From: Edaphochlamys debaryana
Lineage: Eukaryota; Chlorophyta; Chlorophyceae; Chlamydomonadales
NCBI GenBank assembly: GCA_016858145.1
Contig: JAEHOE010000059.1
Span: 124,001-188,000, forward strand
Direction: 5' to 3'
Length of the DNA: 64,000 nucleotides
Made by a program: the position numbers and the translations under genes. Below, piece after piece: positions 23,301 through 32,978 of the stretch. How positions within the stretch are numbered: position 1 is the first letter of the stretch; the number at the start of each line of letters is the position of its first letter. The notes below the pieces were generated by a model. The model saw only the letters and a list, made by a program, of their open reading frames with translations. It did not search any database and was not told the DNA's origin.

Positions 23301-24816
23301 TGGGGCTGCCGCCACCTTCCCCACCCGGCGGCAGCGGCAGCGACACGGGGCACGCCGCCGGCACGGATGCGGCGGCGGAGCCCGAGCCCCAGCCGGGACC
23401 GAGGCGAGGGCCGGGGCGGAGGCGGCGGGCCGCGGGCCGGCGGCGGCCGCGGGCGGTGCCGGCGGCGCTGGCGGCCGCCGCAACGGGCGCCGCGGATCTG
23501 GCGGCGCGGGGCGGGTCGGCGGTGCTGGCGGCGCTGGGGCGGGAGCGGTCCGTGCGGCTGCTGCTGAGACCGGTGAGGGGCGGGGGGGAAGGGGTTAGGT
23601 TCGCCGTGAAGGCCCGGGGATCAAAGCGGGGGGCACGGAGCTGGACTCTTCGGGTGGGCGTTTCCTGGTTTGTCCTCCGCACTCTCTCGTTGGGTCTCCG
23701 CACTCTCTCTTCAGCGGCTGCCGCTCCATACACGACGGTCGCAATGGCCCCGCCCCCCCACGCCCCACGCCCCCCCCACACCCTCCCCCAGGAGTTCGCC
23801 CAGCTCACACCGGCCGCACCCGCGGGCCCCCCCCAGCCACCGGCATCCCCGTCAGCGGCCCCCTCCCGCCCCCCAGGCGGTGACGGCCCCGGGCCCCAGC
23901 GCCCCTGGCTGGACAACGCAGACCTCCGCTCCACGCGCCAGGTGGGTGGGTGGGGGGTGACACCGAGGGGGTGGGTGGGTCAGGACCCGGGCACACATCA
24001 CCTATAGGGCGCTCTCAGGGCCGTGGCGCCGATCCTTATTAGCGTCATGCCGGGGTCGGCGGCTGGACAATGTCGACCTAAGCGGTGGGGAGGCCGGTTT
24101 GAGTGGAGAATGGAGTGTTGGCCGGGGGTCAAGCCAGCGTGGTGCTGGGCCCTGGGGTGGTAGCGGCCAACGCCGACCTGTGGCCCTCACGCCAGGTGGG
24201 CTTGGGGCTAGTGCGGGTGGTGTTGTGTGGTTGACACAGGGGGGGTAGGCGGGGCCCGCGAGTGCCTGCGGTTCATGTGTCGCCTTCCAAGGGCCCACGC
24301 ACCCGCGCACGCCCCCGGCCCCCCACGGACCAGAAGCCACAAACGTGCCCCCCTTCTCCTCCTTCCAATCCCCCGCCCCCCGGTTTCCCTGGCGTCGGCG
24401 CGTTCCCGCTCAGCAACAAACACCCCCGCCCCCCCCCGCTCCAGGCCCTCCGCCGCCTGGCGCTGCGCCTCAGTCTGGGCATGGAGCTGTTCGGACTGGA
24501 CACCGGACTCACGGACGGCCGCCTGGCGGACGACGGCAGCGGCGGAGGCGGAGGCTGTGACGCCGGCTCCAAGCCCCAGCCACAGCAGCCGCCGGGGGCC
24601 CGGCCTGGCCCACCCGAGCTGGAGGGGGAACAGGGGCCTGGGCCTGGCAGCGTGGGGGCAGCGGCGGGGGGGATGGGAGGGAGTCTCTCGGTTGAGGGTG
24701 GACGGGCACGTGTGGATGCGAGGGGCACGGGTGAGGAGCGCCGGGCCGTTGCGGAGGTGGAGGCATTTGACCAGGCCCTGGCTCGTCTGGATGGGCACTG
24801 CAGGCAGGCCCACTAG
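14327..24816 (+). CDS. Multi-pass membrane class-3 lipase (diacylglycerol lipase-like)
   Basis: Twenty-eight exons join to the TAG at 24814-24816 (1,300 residues without the missing 5' end): 14327-14551, 14892-14954, 15246-15404, 15570-15631, 15831-15893, 16054-16735, 16927-17019, 17318-17409, 17588-17618, 17862-17944, 18050-18079, 18199-18268, 18564-18653, 18973-19065, 20018-20125, 20278-20315, 20646-20739, 20868-20924, 21247-21312, 21453-21618, 21791-21963, 22115-22173, 22309-22348, 22462-22523, 22731-22865, 23026-23572, 23792-23941, 24445-24816. About six or seven hydrophobic segments come first, then a lipase_3 domain: VLVCFRGT, the nucleophile elbow GHSLGGAHA (split by an intron at 21619), CYTFGAPRVGN, the Asp in NGNDVVP, and a likely catalytic His in RQHLLSSY. 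The layout resembles sn-1 DAG lipases of eukaryotes. Ala/Glu-rich and Pro-rich tails follow. Expected reaction: hydrolysis of acylglycerols at a membrane. Two introns use GC donors. The donor near 16735 is approximate. Confidence 0.8.
17208..17250 (+). repeat. Duplicate of acceptor and exon start (lipase gene)
   Basis: The acceptor and first ~32 bases of the exon at 17318 (LLVVATAAL) are repeated 110 bp upstream with one change (GTC for GTG). The upstream copy diverges after CGCTCATC. Confidence 0.85.
18724..18768 (+). repeat. Duplicate of exon end and donor (lipase gene)
   Basis: The last ~45 bases of the exon ending at 18653 are repeated here. The functional copy ends with a GC donor (CAG|GCGAGG), whereas this copy has a normal GT donor but lies in another reading frame. 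Confidence 0.8.
19039..19790 (+). repeat. 102-bp tandem array seeded from an exon end and donor
   Basis: Units start at 19039, 19141, 19243, 19345, 19436, 19538, 19640 and a truncated one at about 19741. Spacing is 102 bp except for one 91-bp unit. The first unit is the real end of the exon 18973-19065 (GLPLLQATLQ) with its GTGGGGGAG donor; the rest lie in the intron. Each unit keeps a CTGCAG acceptor-like site and a donor. Because 102 is a multiple of three and the units lack stops, several frames on both strands stay open, which produces long spurious reading frames. Confidence 0.95.
20978..21085 (+). repeat. Two extra copies of exon end and donor (lipase gene)
   Basis: The end of the exon at 20924 (TGGAACGATCACAGG and donor GTGCGGGCGG) recurs at about 20980 and 21057 with small changes, making three copies with about 75-bp spacing. 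Confidence 0.8.
22586..22628 (+). repeat. Degenerate duplicate of exon end (lipase gene)
   Basis: The stretch CCGCTTCATGGAGAAGAGCG resembles the end of the exon at 22523 (RPTFMENSVA). The donor is not kept (GTGATC). Confidence 0.6.
24060..24200 (+). repeat. Degenerate duplicates of exon end (lipase gene)
   Basis: Two further versions of the LDNADLRSTRQ exon end at 23941 follow in the intron, near 24062 and 24168. The second ends with CACGCCAGGTGGG, a complete donor. Confidence 0.6.
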
Positions 24817-25124
24817 CCGAGCCGTAGGCACGGCACTAGGCGGTACTGGTGGCCCTCTGGAAGATCCCGAAACCGCATTGCCGCCGTATAAATGGAGTCA
24901 ATTCATAGCATAGGAGGCAAAGCATTCGCTGCAAGTTTGTGAGCTCCGACGGAACATGGGCTGCGGCGCGTTGTCCGCAGCCGTCTCTGCTGCAACGCAG
25001 AGTCGACCATCTGAACCACCACGATCTGCTCCCCCGGGAAAGCCGCTGGAAGACTGGGACGCGCCGGTAGGCATCTCAACGAGACATTGCGCTAGTCGCA
25101 GCTGTCCGCGAGCCTGCTGCCGTC

Positions 25125-28100
25125 ATGCTCGTCAGATCCGGAAGCCGCATTACCGTGTACACATTCCATGCCCATGGTCCGCAGGAGGTGGAGTTTTGGT
25201 TCAGCGCGCTGCCGAGAGTCGAGCATCTGCGCAGCGCCCTGCTTCCCGAGGAGGGCTGCATCGTGGCAAATACCTGGGGCATACCTGTGAGCCAGGGGAC
25301 AGGGAACCGGGTACGGGTCGGGGTTAACGTGGGATGACGGCGGGGACCCACGCGCCTGTCCAGGCAGGGTCCAGGGATTGGCATCCAGGCCCCAATTACC
25401 TGTCCACCTCTCCCCCCGGTACACGCAGTACCTTGCGCAGAGGGGGATTCCTGAGGCGGATGCTGCGCGGCTGGTGGCCTTCCGCGATAAGGCGGTGCGG
25501 GCGACGTCGGGTGCTGCGGCATCCACGTCGTCGTCTGCACCTCCCACCAGTACGGCAGTGGGGGTGCCGGTGCCTTTCGCCAATGCCACCGCCACCGCCA
25601 CTCTCACAGTGACGCAAACGGTGGTGCAGAAAGGGGCGCCGCCCGACAAGAAGGAGTCGCTGGTGGTGCGTGGGGCACGGTAGGGACTCGGACCACCTGT
25701 GGGTGCCTTGAACGTGTACCGCCCCACATTGCCCCACTCGTACGGCGCCTTGACCCACCTTACTGCCCGTACGGCGCCTTCACCCTCCTTCACCACCCAC
25801 GCGCCACGCCCCCTCCGCCCTGCTGCTCCGCCCCGCCCAGGCGCTCGCCAAGAAGGGCCTGAAGCTCACCCGGCTGGCGGTGGAGAAGCTGGGGCCGTCG
25901 CTGCCCTTCCCAGGTGCGGGTGCATGCAGGGCTACGTCGTCCAGCGCCGCAACCCCAGGACCCCCGGCTGCTCCGCGTGGCCGGCACCCAAGTGGCCGCC
26001 AGCCCCACCCCAGCCCACCTTCCACAATCATCAGCTCGTACTCTTCCGACCTGTCCCGACCATACAAGGACCCACCTCCCCTGCCTCCCTGGTCGCCACC
26101 TTGCACCCTCATCAGCCGTGTGGATTGTCTCTCTCTCCCCTCCCCTCCCCTCCCCTCGCCCAGGCGCCGAGGCCGCCAACCTGGTCCTGGCGGTGCTGGA
26201 GCTGGTGGACACGGCCGTGGCCAACAGCGGGGACCTGGCCGACCTGCGGGACCGGGCGCTGGCCTTCCTGGACATCCTGGCCGCCTACCAGGGGGAGCTG
26301 CTGGCGCTGCGGCGGTACAAGGAGGTGGTCGGGCAGTACGTGGAGCACCTGCAGGTGGGGGTGGGGGTGGGGGCGTGGGCGCAATGCAAGGGCGAGATGG
26401 CTCCTCATGGCGCCAGGTCGATCAGATGGCTCCTTGCGGAAGAAACATGCGATTCGCGCCCAGCCCGCGATGCCACAAGCTCTAGCTTGCTTACCTCTAT
26501 TGTGTGTAGTTGCGGGCAGGGAAACTCATCGAGGTCGATGCGGGACCTCCACATGTTGGGAAGGCAATCGCACCACCTTGCCCCGATAGCCTGAGGAGGG
26601 ACTCAGACCTCCGTCTTGATACATATGTTGCACTTTGAAGCTATGGGCGAGGCAGTTCCCACATGTTTGTGCGTAGCTGTCGCAAAAATGTTGCGGGGCA
26701 AACTTCGATCAGACCTCACCGCTCAAGCCCCGACCAAGCGCAGTGTTGCTATCAAAGCATATGCAGCTCACTCCGTTGTTGGTAAGGTAGTTTCGACCAT
26801 TTATCGCGGGTCGTCGGGTCCGTGCGACCATCCTACAGCGCGGAGCGCGCGGCACGGTCCCCGCGCATCGTACTTCTCCAGGGAGCTGAATCCCGACTGC
26901 AACCCTGCTGGTGGGGACCAGGCACCAACCCTCGGACACCCGCCTTCCCCTGGCCTGGGATCCCTGTCCCCGCTTGCCCCCTCAGGGCATCGTGGCCTAC
27001 GCCCAGGCCTACTCGAGCCGCAACTGCCTGGCTCGCCTGCTCACCGCCGGCGGTGACGCGGAGACGTTTGCGCAGCTGGCGGGGCGCATGCGGGACTTGG
27101 GCGAGCAGGTGCAGTCGCTGCTGGCGGCGGGCTCAAACGCGCGGCTGCAGGCGCTGCAGGGGGCGGTGGAGGAGTCGAGGGCGCTGCTCGCAAGCGCGGC
27201 GCAGCACCAGGTGGGGTGCGGGAGCAGCTGTGGGCTCATAGCTCTGGGCTCGTAGGCTGCGCGGGCAGCTTGACTGACACTCGGCCCTACTCCCCTGCTC
27301 CACCCCCCTTCGCCCCCCCTCCCCGGACCCGCCCCGCCGTCCGTCCGTCCAGGACCCCTCCGCCGAGGCCCGCGCCCTGGTGGAGCAGCTGGACGGCCTG
27401 GAGGCGGTGATGGGTGACGCGGGGAAGCTGAGTTCGGTGATGCAGAAGCTGGACGTCAGCGCACGGGTGACCGTTGAGACGGTGGGTGGGCGGTCGTGGG
27501 TTGGGCGGGTGTGCGGCCGGAGTCCCGGCATTTTGGTGCTGACTCGCTCCGTCTTCACCCGCCGCACCCCACCCACCCGCTCGCCTGCTCTACTGTGGGC
27601 GCAGGTGGCGTCGCTGTTGCAGTCACACCTGGACAAGGGCACCCAGCGCCACATCGTGCAGCCGGACCTGCGGCTCCTCTGGAGCAAGCACTTTGGCGGA
27701 GAGGCAGAGGTGCCATGGTGAGGGTGGGGGTCTCCCAGCGCCCCCTCTCCAGTCGATAGCTCTGCTAGTCGGCCACTGGTCAGCCGTCATGACCTTTCAA
27801 GCATTTGCTACCTACGCTGCCCCCATCCCCACTCTGCGCTCTTCCGCCCATCCGCAGGTTTGCCTTCTGGAGCGTCTTCCCCGCCCTGCTCAAGGACACG
27901 CTCCCGGACGGGTCCCTGGTGGAGGCGCTGTGCGGGCTGCTGGCGGACGGGGCCCGGCGGCAGGCGCTGCAGCGGGCGCTGGAGCAGGCCAACCCGGAGA
28001 CGCTGAGCGTGTGGGAGCTCAAGGTGTCCTTCAGCGGCGATGAGGCGCTGCTGCCGCAGGTCCGCCGCCTCCTGGGCGACGCAGGGCAGGACACGCTGCA

Positions 28101-30713
28101 GAGAGCAGCAACCAACGCCTTTGCAGCAGCAGCGGCAGCAGGCTCCGTTCAGGGCGTAACCTCAGCCACAGCTTCGCAGCCTGCCGCCGCCTGGCCCTCC
28201 CAGCTGCCCCCGCTGCCTCCCAGCTACACAGGGCGGGAGGAGGAGGCGGAGGCCCTAGCTGCCCACCTCCGGCAGCACGGCTCGCTGGCTCTGCTGGCGC
28301 CCGGGGGCTTTGGCAAGTCTTGCCCGGCGGCGGACGTGGCCGCTCGGGTGCTGTGCGCTGCAGGCGCGGTGGAGGCTGGCGGCGCCGCTGTGTGGGTGGA
28401 TCTGCGTGAGGTGGGCAGCGGTGCGGAGGTGGAGGCGCGCTTCTGTGCTGCCCTGGCGCTGAAGATGGTAGGTGTGAGGCAGGGGATTGGGGTCGGGGCA
28501 AGGCCTTTGTAGTTCAAGGGGCCGTGCATCGGGGGCTGCCACCCTTCCCAGTGCTCATCAACCAAGCCCTCCTCCCTTATTGTGCTCTCAGGAGGAGTCG
28601 GACAATGCGCCCCGCATCCTGGCCGCCGTCCGCCGGCTTGGGGAGGCGGCCGGCGGGGCGGCTGGCGGCTCGTCCCCGGTGGCGGCGGTGGTGGTGGTGG
28701 ACAAGGCCGAGGACTCGCTGCTGCAGCCACAGGCGGCGGAGGCGCTGCGAGGCCTGCTGGGCAAGGTAGGGGCTTGCGACATACCAAGGTCGGCAGCTCT
28801 GTTGCCCTCTAGCTGCAGCCCTACCTGTCACGCTGCACTCCTGGGGCGTTGAGCTGTGACATCTACATACTTCATCTGTACGCGTGCAGATGCTGGCGGA
28901 GGCTCCGTCGGTGCGGCTGGTCATCACCTCCCGCGCACCGCTGGGCGGGGACCTGCCGCTGCAGGAGCGGCGGGTGGGCGCCATCAGCGCAGACGCCGCA
29001 GCGCGCCTGCTGCAGGCGGCCGTGCCGGACCTCACCCCCGCCCAGGCGGCGGAGGTGGCGGCGGCGTGCCACTGCGTGCCGCTGGTGGCGGAGGCGCTGG
29101 CGTACGGCAAGCTGGTGCTGGAGGTGAGGCGGCTACAGCTCGGCGCCATTTGCCTGAGGGGGAACTAGGGGGCTGCGCGCCTACGCCTATTGGCAGGGCG
29201 TGCTCTGGGTCTCGCAACCTGCTACTTATAGTGCTGAGGTGACGACCCCTGCCCGAACCCTGCAGGACCTTCCCAAGCTGGCGGCCGCTGCAGCCACTGC
29301 CCAAGGAGATGTCACCAGCGCCACCGTGCGCCTGGTGCTGGCCTCCCTCAGCCGCCCGCAGCAGCTGGCGGCGGCCTGCCTGGCCGTGCTCCCCTCCGCC
29401 TTTGATGGGGAGGCAGCTGCTGCAGTGACCGGCCTGCCCGGCTCCCAGCCGCAGGCGCTGCTCCGTGTGCTGTATCAGCACAGCGTACTGCAGCGAGCGG
29501 ACGGCCAGCGCCACGTGATGCACATGCTTGTACGGCAGCAGGCGGCGGAGCTGGGTGCAGCGATGGACGCCACCCTCCGGCCACGTGCCGAGGGCCGCTT
29601 TGTGCAGTACATGCTGCGCCTGCTGCGTGACTGGGCCGACATGTACGGCAGCGCCAAGGAGTGGAGGCTGGCGATGGCGGCGGCGCGGGCCCAACAGGCG
29701 GACCTGGGGCGCCTCTTTGAGCTGCTGGGGGGTATGAGCCCGGAGCACGGCATGGAGGTGGCAGCTGTGGCAATGGAGCTAACCCAGAAGGTCACATACC
29801 TGCTGGAAGCTCTTGGGCTGCTTCGACAGATGAGGAGCCCTTGCGAGGCACTGCTGCCAAAGCTAGAAGCTGCTCCAAGCACAGAGCCAGGAGCTGAGGC
29901 AGCAGCTGCTTCCACATTCGCGATGTTAGGGTACATCCTACGCAGAGACGGCCGTTGCCAGGAGGCTGAGGACCTGGCAAAGCGCAGCCTGGAGCTGCGG
30001 CAGCGTGTCCTGGGCCCCGAGCACCCAGACACCGTCAGCTCAATCAACAACCGGCGAGCTGCATCAAGGCACGGGGCCGCCATGAGGAGGCGGAGCCGCT
30101 GTACCGCCAGGTGCTGGAGCTGCGGCAGCGTGTCCTGGGCCCCGAGCACCCAGACACCGTCAGCTCAATCAACAACCTGGCGAGCTGCATCCAGGCACGT
30201 GGCCGCTATGAGGAGGCGGAGCCGCTGTACCGCCAGGCGCTGGAGCTGCGGCAGCGTGTCCTGGGCCCCGAGCACCCAAACACCGTCAACTTAATCAACA
30301 ACCTGGCAAGCTGCATCCAGGCACGGGGCCGCTATGAGGAGGCGGAGCCGCTGTACCGCCAGGCGCTGGAGCTGCGGCAGCGTGTCCTGGGCCCTGAGCA
30401 CCCAGACACCGTCAACTTAATCAACAACCTGGCAAGCTGCATCCAGGCACGGGGCCGCTATGAGAAGGCGGAGCCGCTGTACCGCCAGGCGCTGGAGCTG
30501 CGGCAGCGTGTCCTGGGCCCCGAGCACCCAAACACCGTCAACTTAATCAACAATCTGGCGACCTGCATCCAGGCACGTGGCCGCTATGAGGAGGCGGAGC
30601 CGCTGTACCGCCAGGCGCTGGAGCTGCGGCAGCGTGTCCTGGGCCCTGAGCACCCAGACACCGTCAACTCAATCAACAACCTGGCGAGCTGCATCCAGGC
30701 ACGGGGCAGCTAA
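25125..30713 (+). CDS. STAND NTPase with kinesin-light-chain-type TPRs, disrupted
   Basis: Secure exons are 25429-25665, 25841-25913, 26164-26354, 26986-27210, 27353-27481, 27605-27717, 27858-28467, 28592-28765, 28890-29123 and 29266 onward; the exon ending at 25286 carries the first ATG used here (25125), but an upstream start at 24956 (MGCG, a possible myristoylation site) cannot be joined in phase. The middle holds an NB-ARC/STAND-type NTPase: P-loop APGGFGKS, a VVVVDKAED Walker-B-like stretch, the sensor VITSR and a GLPLA-like CHCVPLVAEAL. Helical sequence follows, then 42-residue TPRs with the core LELRQRVLGPEHPDT and INNLASCIQARGRYEEAE. A 1-nt deletion between 30052 and 30053 breaks the frame in the first TPR; the remaining array is open in the next frame from 30111 until a ~1.1-kb insertion truncates it at 30713. 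Such proteins sense or scaffold; the partner is unknown. It may be a pseudogene or carry a sequencing error. Confidence 0.7.
29989..30713 (+). repeat. 126-bp TPR-coding tandem repeat
   Basis: The CTGGAGCTGCGG landmark occurs at 29989, 30114, 30240, 30366, 30492 and 30618. Spacing is 126 bp apart from 125 between the first two, which locates the single-base deletion. Units are nearly identical, indicating recent expansion or gene conversion. Confidence 0.95.
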
Positions 30714-31820
30714 GCGCCTTGGGACGGGCAGCCTTCGCCACACGCCTCACTTCGCCGATGGTGGGCTCGGCCGGGGCGTTGGCAGCCCTGCTGTCAAGGT
30801 CAGCGCTGCGGCCCACACCAGTGTGGCAGCAGTGCCTGTGATGGGACCCGAAGTGGGCCCCACCGGGCCTGGTGTGGCCCGGTGGGGCCCGGTGGCTGGG
30901 GTTGCACATGAGGGAGCGCCACCAAGTGACTGGAGCTGTAGGGGCATTGACAGGAGGGCAGGGGCAGGGGTGGGAAGGCGGAGGTGAGATGGGGGGTGGG
31001 GGGGCGATCATGTATGGGCCGTGCATGGGGGACAACTTAGTGCGTGAGCAGTGGAAGCCCTGGAGGTGGAAACCCCTTGCTTGGCGCAGCAGCACACTGG
31101 CGGCAAGAGCTTTGGTAGAGTAGGGTGGGGGAGGTGAGGTTCCAGGACCGGGGAGCGCGGCATTGCTGCCAAGGGCTAAGCAGGGTGGCTCCATGATACG
31201 GTAGGGGTGGCTCTCCCCCCGTGACAAACGAGCGACGCATGAACTATGCTGCCTAGGTAGCACAGCACCCAAGACGCAGACCGCATTCCGACCTCAGACC
31301 CGCAGACCTGATAGCAGTAGCCACGGTAATGAGCTCAAATGATTGGTAAGTGCTATTGTGCAATGCATGTTATAGACTGTGAGCAAGAGCACTGGGGCGT
31401 ATAGGTCGGGGCCGGCGCTGGGGTGGTAGGTGGCCTTCGTTGATGTGTCGCTGAATGAGTGGGTGGGGGCCCGCGGAGGGTGCCGGGGTGGAGCAGGGGG
31501 GAGGGTGAGGAACCCGCTGTACCTAATGTTCCTCATGGCGTTGTGTGGTGCGGGCAGGCGTGCGGCGGCTGTGTAGCTGTGACCCTGCGGGCGCCCAGCT
31601 AGCTGCAGTCCTTGTCCGCGCCTAAGCGAGCAGCCTCTGGCTGGATGGTCGCTGTCAGGTGCCCGGCGGTGACCGGGTGTCCCCTTTAGATGCCCACTCG
31701 ATGGATAAGTAACCTCTTCAAGTGTTGACGTCATGAGCGCTCTACTTGGCTCGGGCATCAGGCGTCGACAGCACAAGCAGGGCCTTAATACGTACGGGTG
31801 AGGCGGGTGGCGTTCAAGAA
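30714..31820 (+). mobile_element. ~1.1-kb insertion in the TPR array (dispersed segment copy B)
   Basis: The TPR array is in register up to about 30708 and resumes at about 31828; the landmark spacing from 30618 to 31859 is 1,241 bp, one 126-bp unit plus about 1,115. The inserted sequence matches the last-exon tail and 3' flank of the TRP-like gene (7893-8880) and then 13180-13345. It lacks an obvious poly(A) tail, terminal repeats or target duplication. It may be a 5'-truncated retrocopy or a DNA-mediated duplication. Confidence 0.7.
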
Positions 31821-31956
31821 TGGCGGGGAGGCGGAACAGTTACTCGTACCGCTAGGTGCTGGGGCTGCGGCAGCATGTCCTGGGCCCCAGGCACCCCAGC
31901 TCAATAGGGCTCTATCACCTCAATCTGCAACCTGGCGAACTGCATTAAGGCATGGG
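31821..31956 (+). pseudogene. Decayed TPR unit left beyond the insertion
   Basis: The stretch keeps GAGGCGGA, GCTGCGGCAGC, TGTCCTGGGCCCC and CAACCTGGCGAACTGCAT in TPR order, but has indels and in-frame stops. It is the other side of the interrupted TPR array of the STAND gene. Confidence 0.85.
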
Positions 31957-32936
31957 TCTGCTTCTTGTATGATGAAGGAGGGTACCTTGAAAGCATGAGT
32001 CGGGACCTGAGAGGGCAGTGAGGGATGGAGTAGTGGGCTCCCTGCTGTTGCCGCCGCTGCTGCTGCTGCTGGATGCGGGGCAAGGCATGCAGGGCAGTAC
32101 AGACTGCATAAGAAGGGCGTGGTAGCCCAGGGCCCCAGGCCCTGGGGCTTGGCCCCCATGAGCGCTACCTCATAATGCACTGGCGGTTGCGGGTAAATGC
32201 TTGCAGGCAGCTAAGGGAGTCCTTGAGATTTGGCGCCAGCCAGGTGGCCGCCACTCTGTTTCGGTGTGGCCGTGAAGATTGCTGCTGCTGAGAGCTAAGA
32301 CGATGGATGAAGGCTTATGCAATGCAAGGTCCAGGCGGTGCAAGGTGTGGCAACCAGGTCTGCCCCACCAGCGGAAGGGGGTCAATGCAACGTGCAACTA
32401 ACCGGGTCTGGCCCACCAGCCGGATGCGACAGGGTAAGAAAGCAACAAGCAAAGTTGTTCCGCCCAGGAGGACCCCAGCGGAAGGGGGTGTCAGGGTCAG
32501 AGAGATTGAGGAGCCCGCTGCTTGAGGCCTTTCCTGCTTGAGGTCTTCCGGAACGCAGCATTGCCTGCATCATGCGCGGCCCTCACTGCCGCAGCGGGTT
32601 CACAAGTGTGAACCCGCTGCGTCTGACCAGCCGTGCGTACACCCATCACACGTACGCTTCCGTAGAGCCTGTTCTCGCCGCGCCAGACATCGCGCTTGTC
32701 TCTATTGCGTGTGACGTAGCCGCATGTGTGCTCGTGGGTGGGGGCGATCGCAGGTGAACTGAAGTCCAGTCCAGTCTTGGCGGGCGCGGAACTTCAAGCG
32801 CCAGGAACGCGGATTTCGTGTCTTCCACTTCGCCACCGGCCCCTAAGGCCACAAACCTTCACCCTCAAACCTCCAGCGGGGCCTACATATACATTCATTG
32901 CGGTTGCGGGGCCGATGCACTGAATTTGCGAACCGG
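31957..32936. other. Intergenic; 5' flank of the carboxypeptidase gene
   Basis: No coding exon was recognised. Short direct repeats of AGCGGAAGGGGGT lie near 32371 and 32477, and a strong palindrome lies at 32590-32621. A TACATATACATT stretch near 32884 could be a core promoter element about 50 bp before the first ATG. Confidence 0.45.
32590..32621. repeat. 15-bp perfect palindrome with 2-nt loop
   Basis: CGCAGCGGGTTCACA (32590-32604) and its exact reverse complement (32607-32621) flank AG. It sits about 350 bp upstream of the carboxypeptidase start. It could be a protein-binding palindrome or an element footprint. Confidence 0.85.
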
Positions 32937-32978
32937 ATGGTGGCTGCACAGAGCAACACCTGCCACAAACAGCAACGC

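Noticed and set aside
24956..25066. First exon MGCG... for the STAND gene
   Set aside because: The donor at 25067 leaves phase 0 whereas the next coding block needs phase 1, so I could not join it and did not include it in the model.
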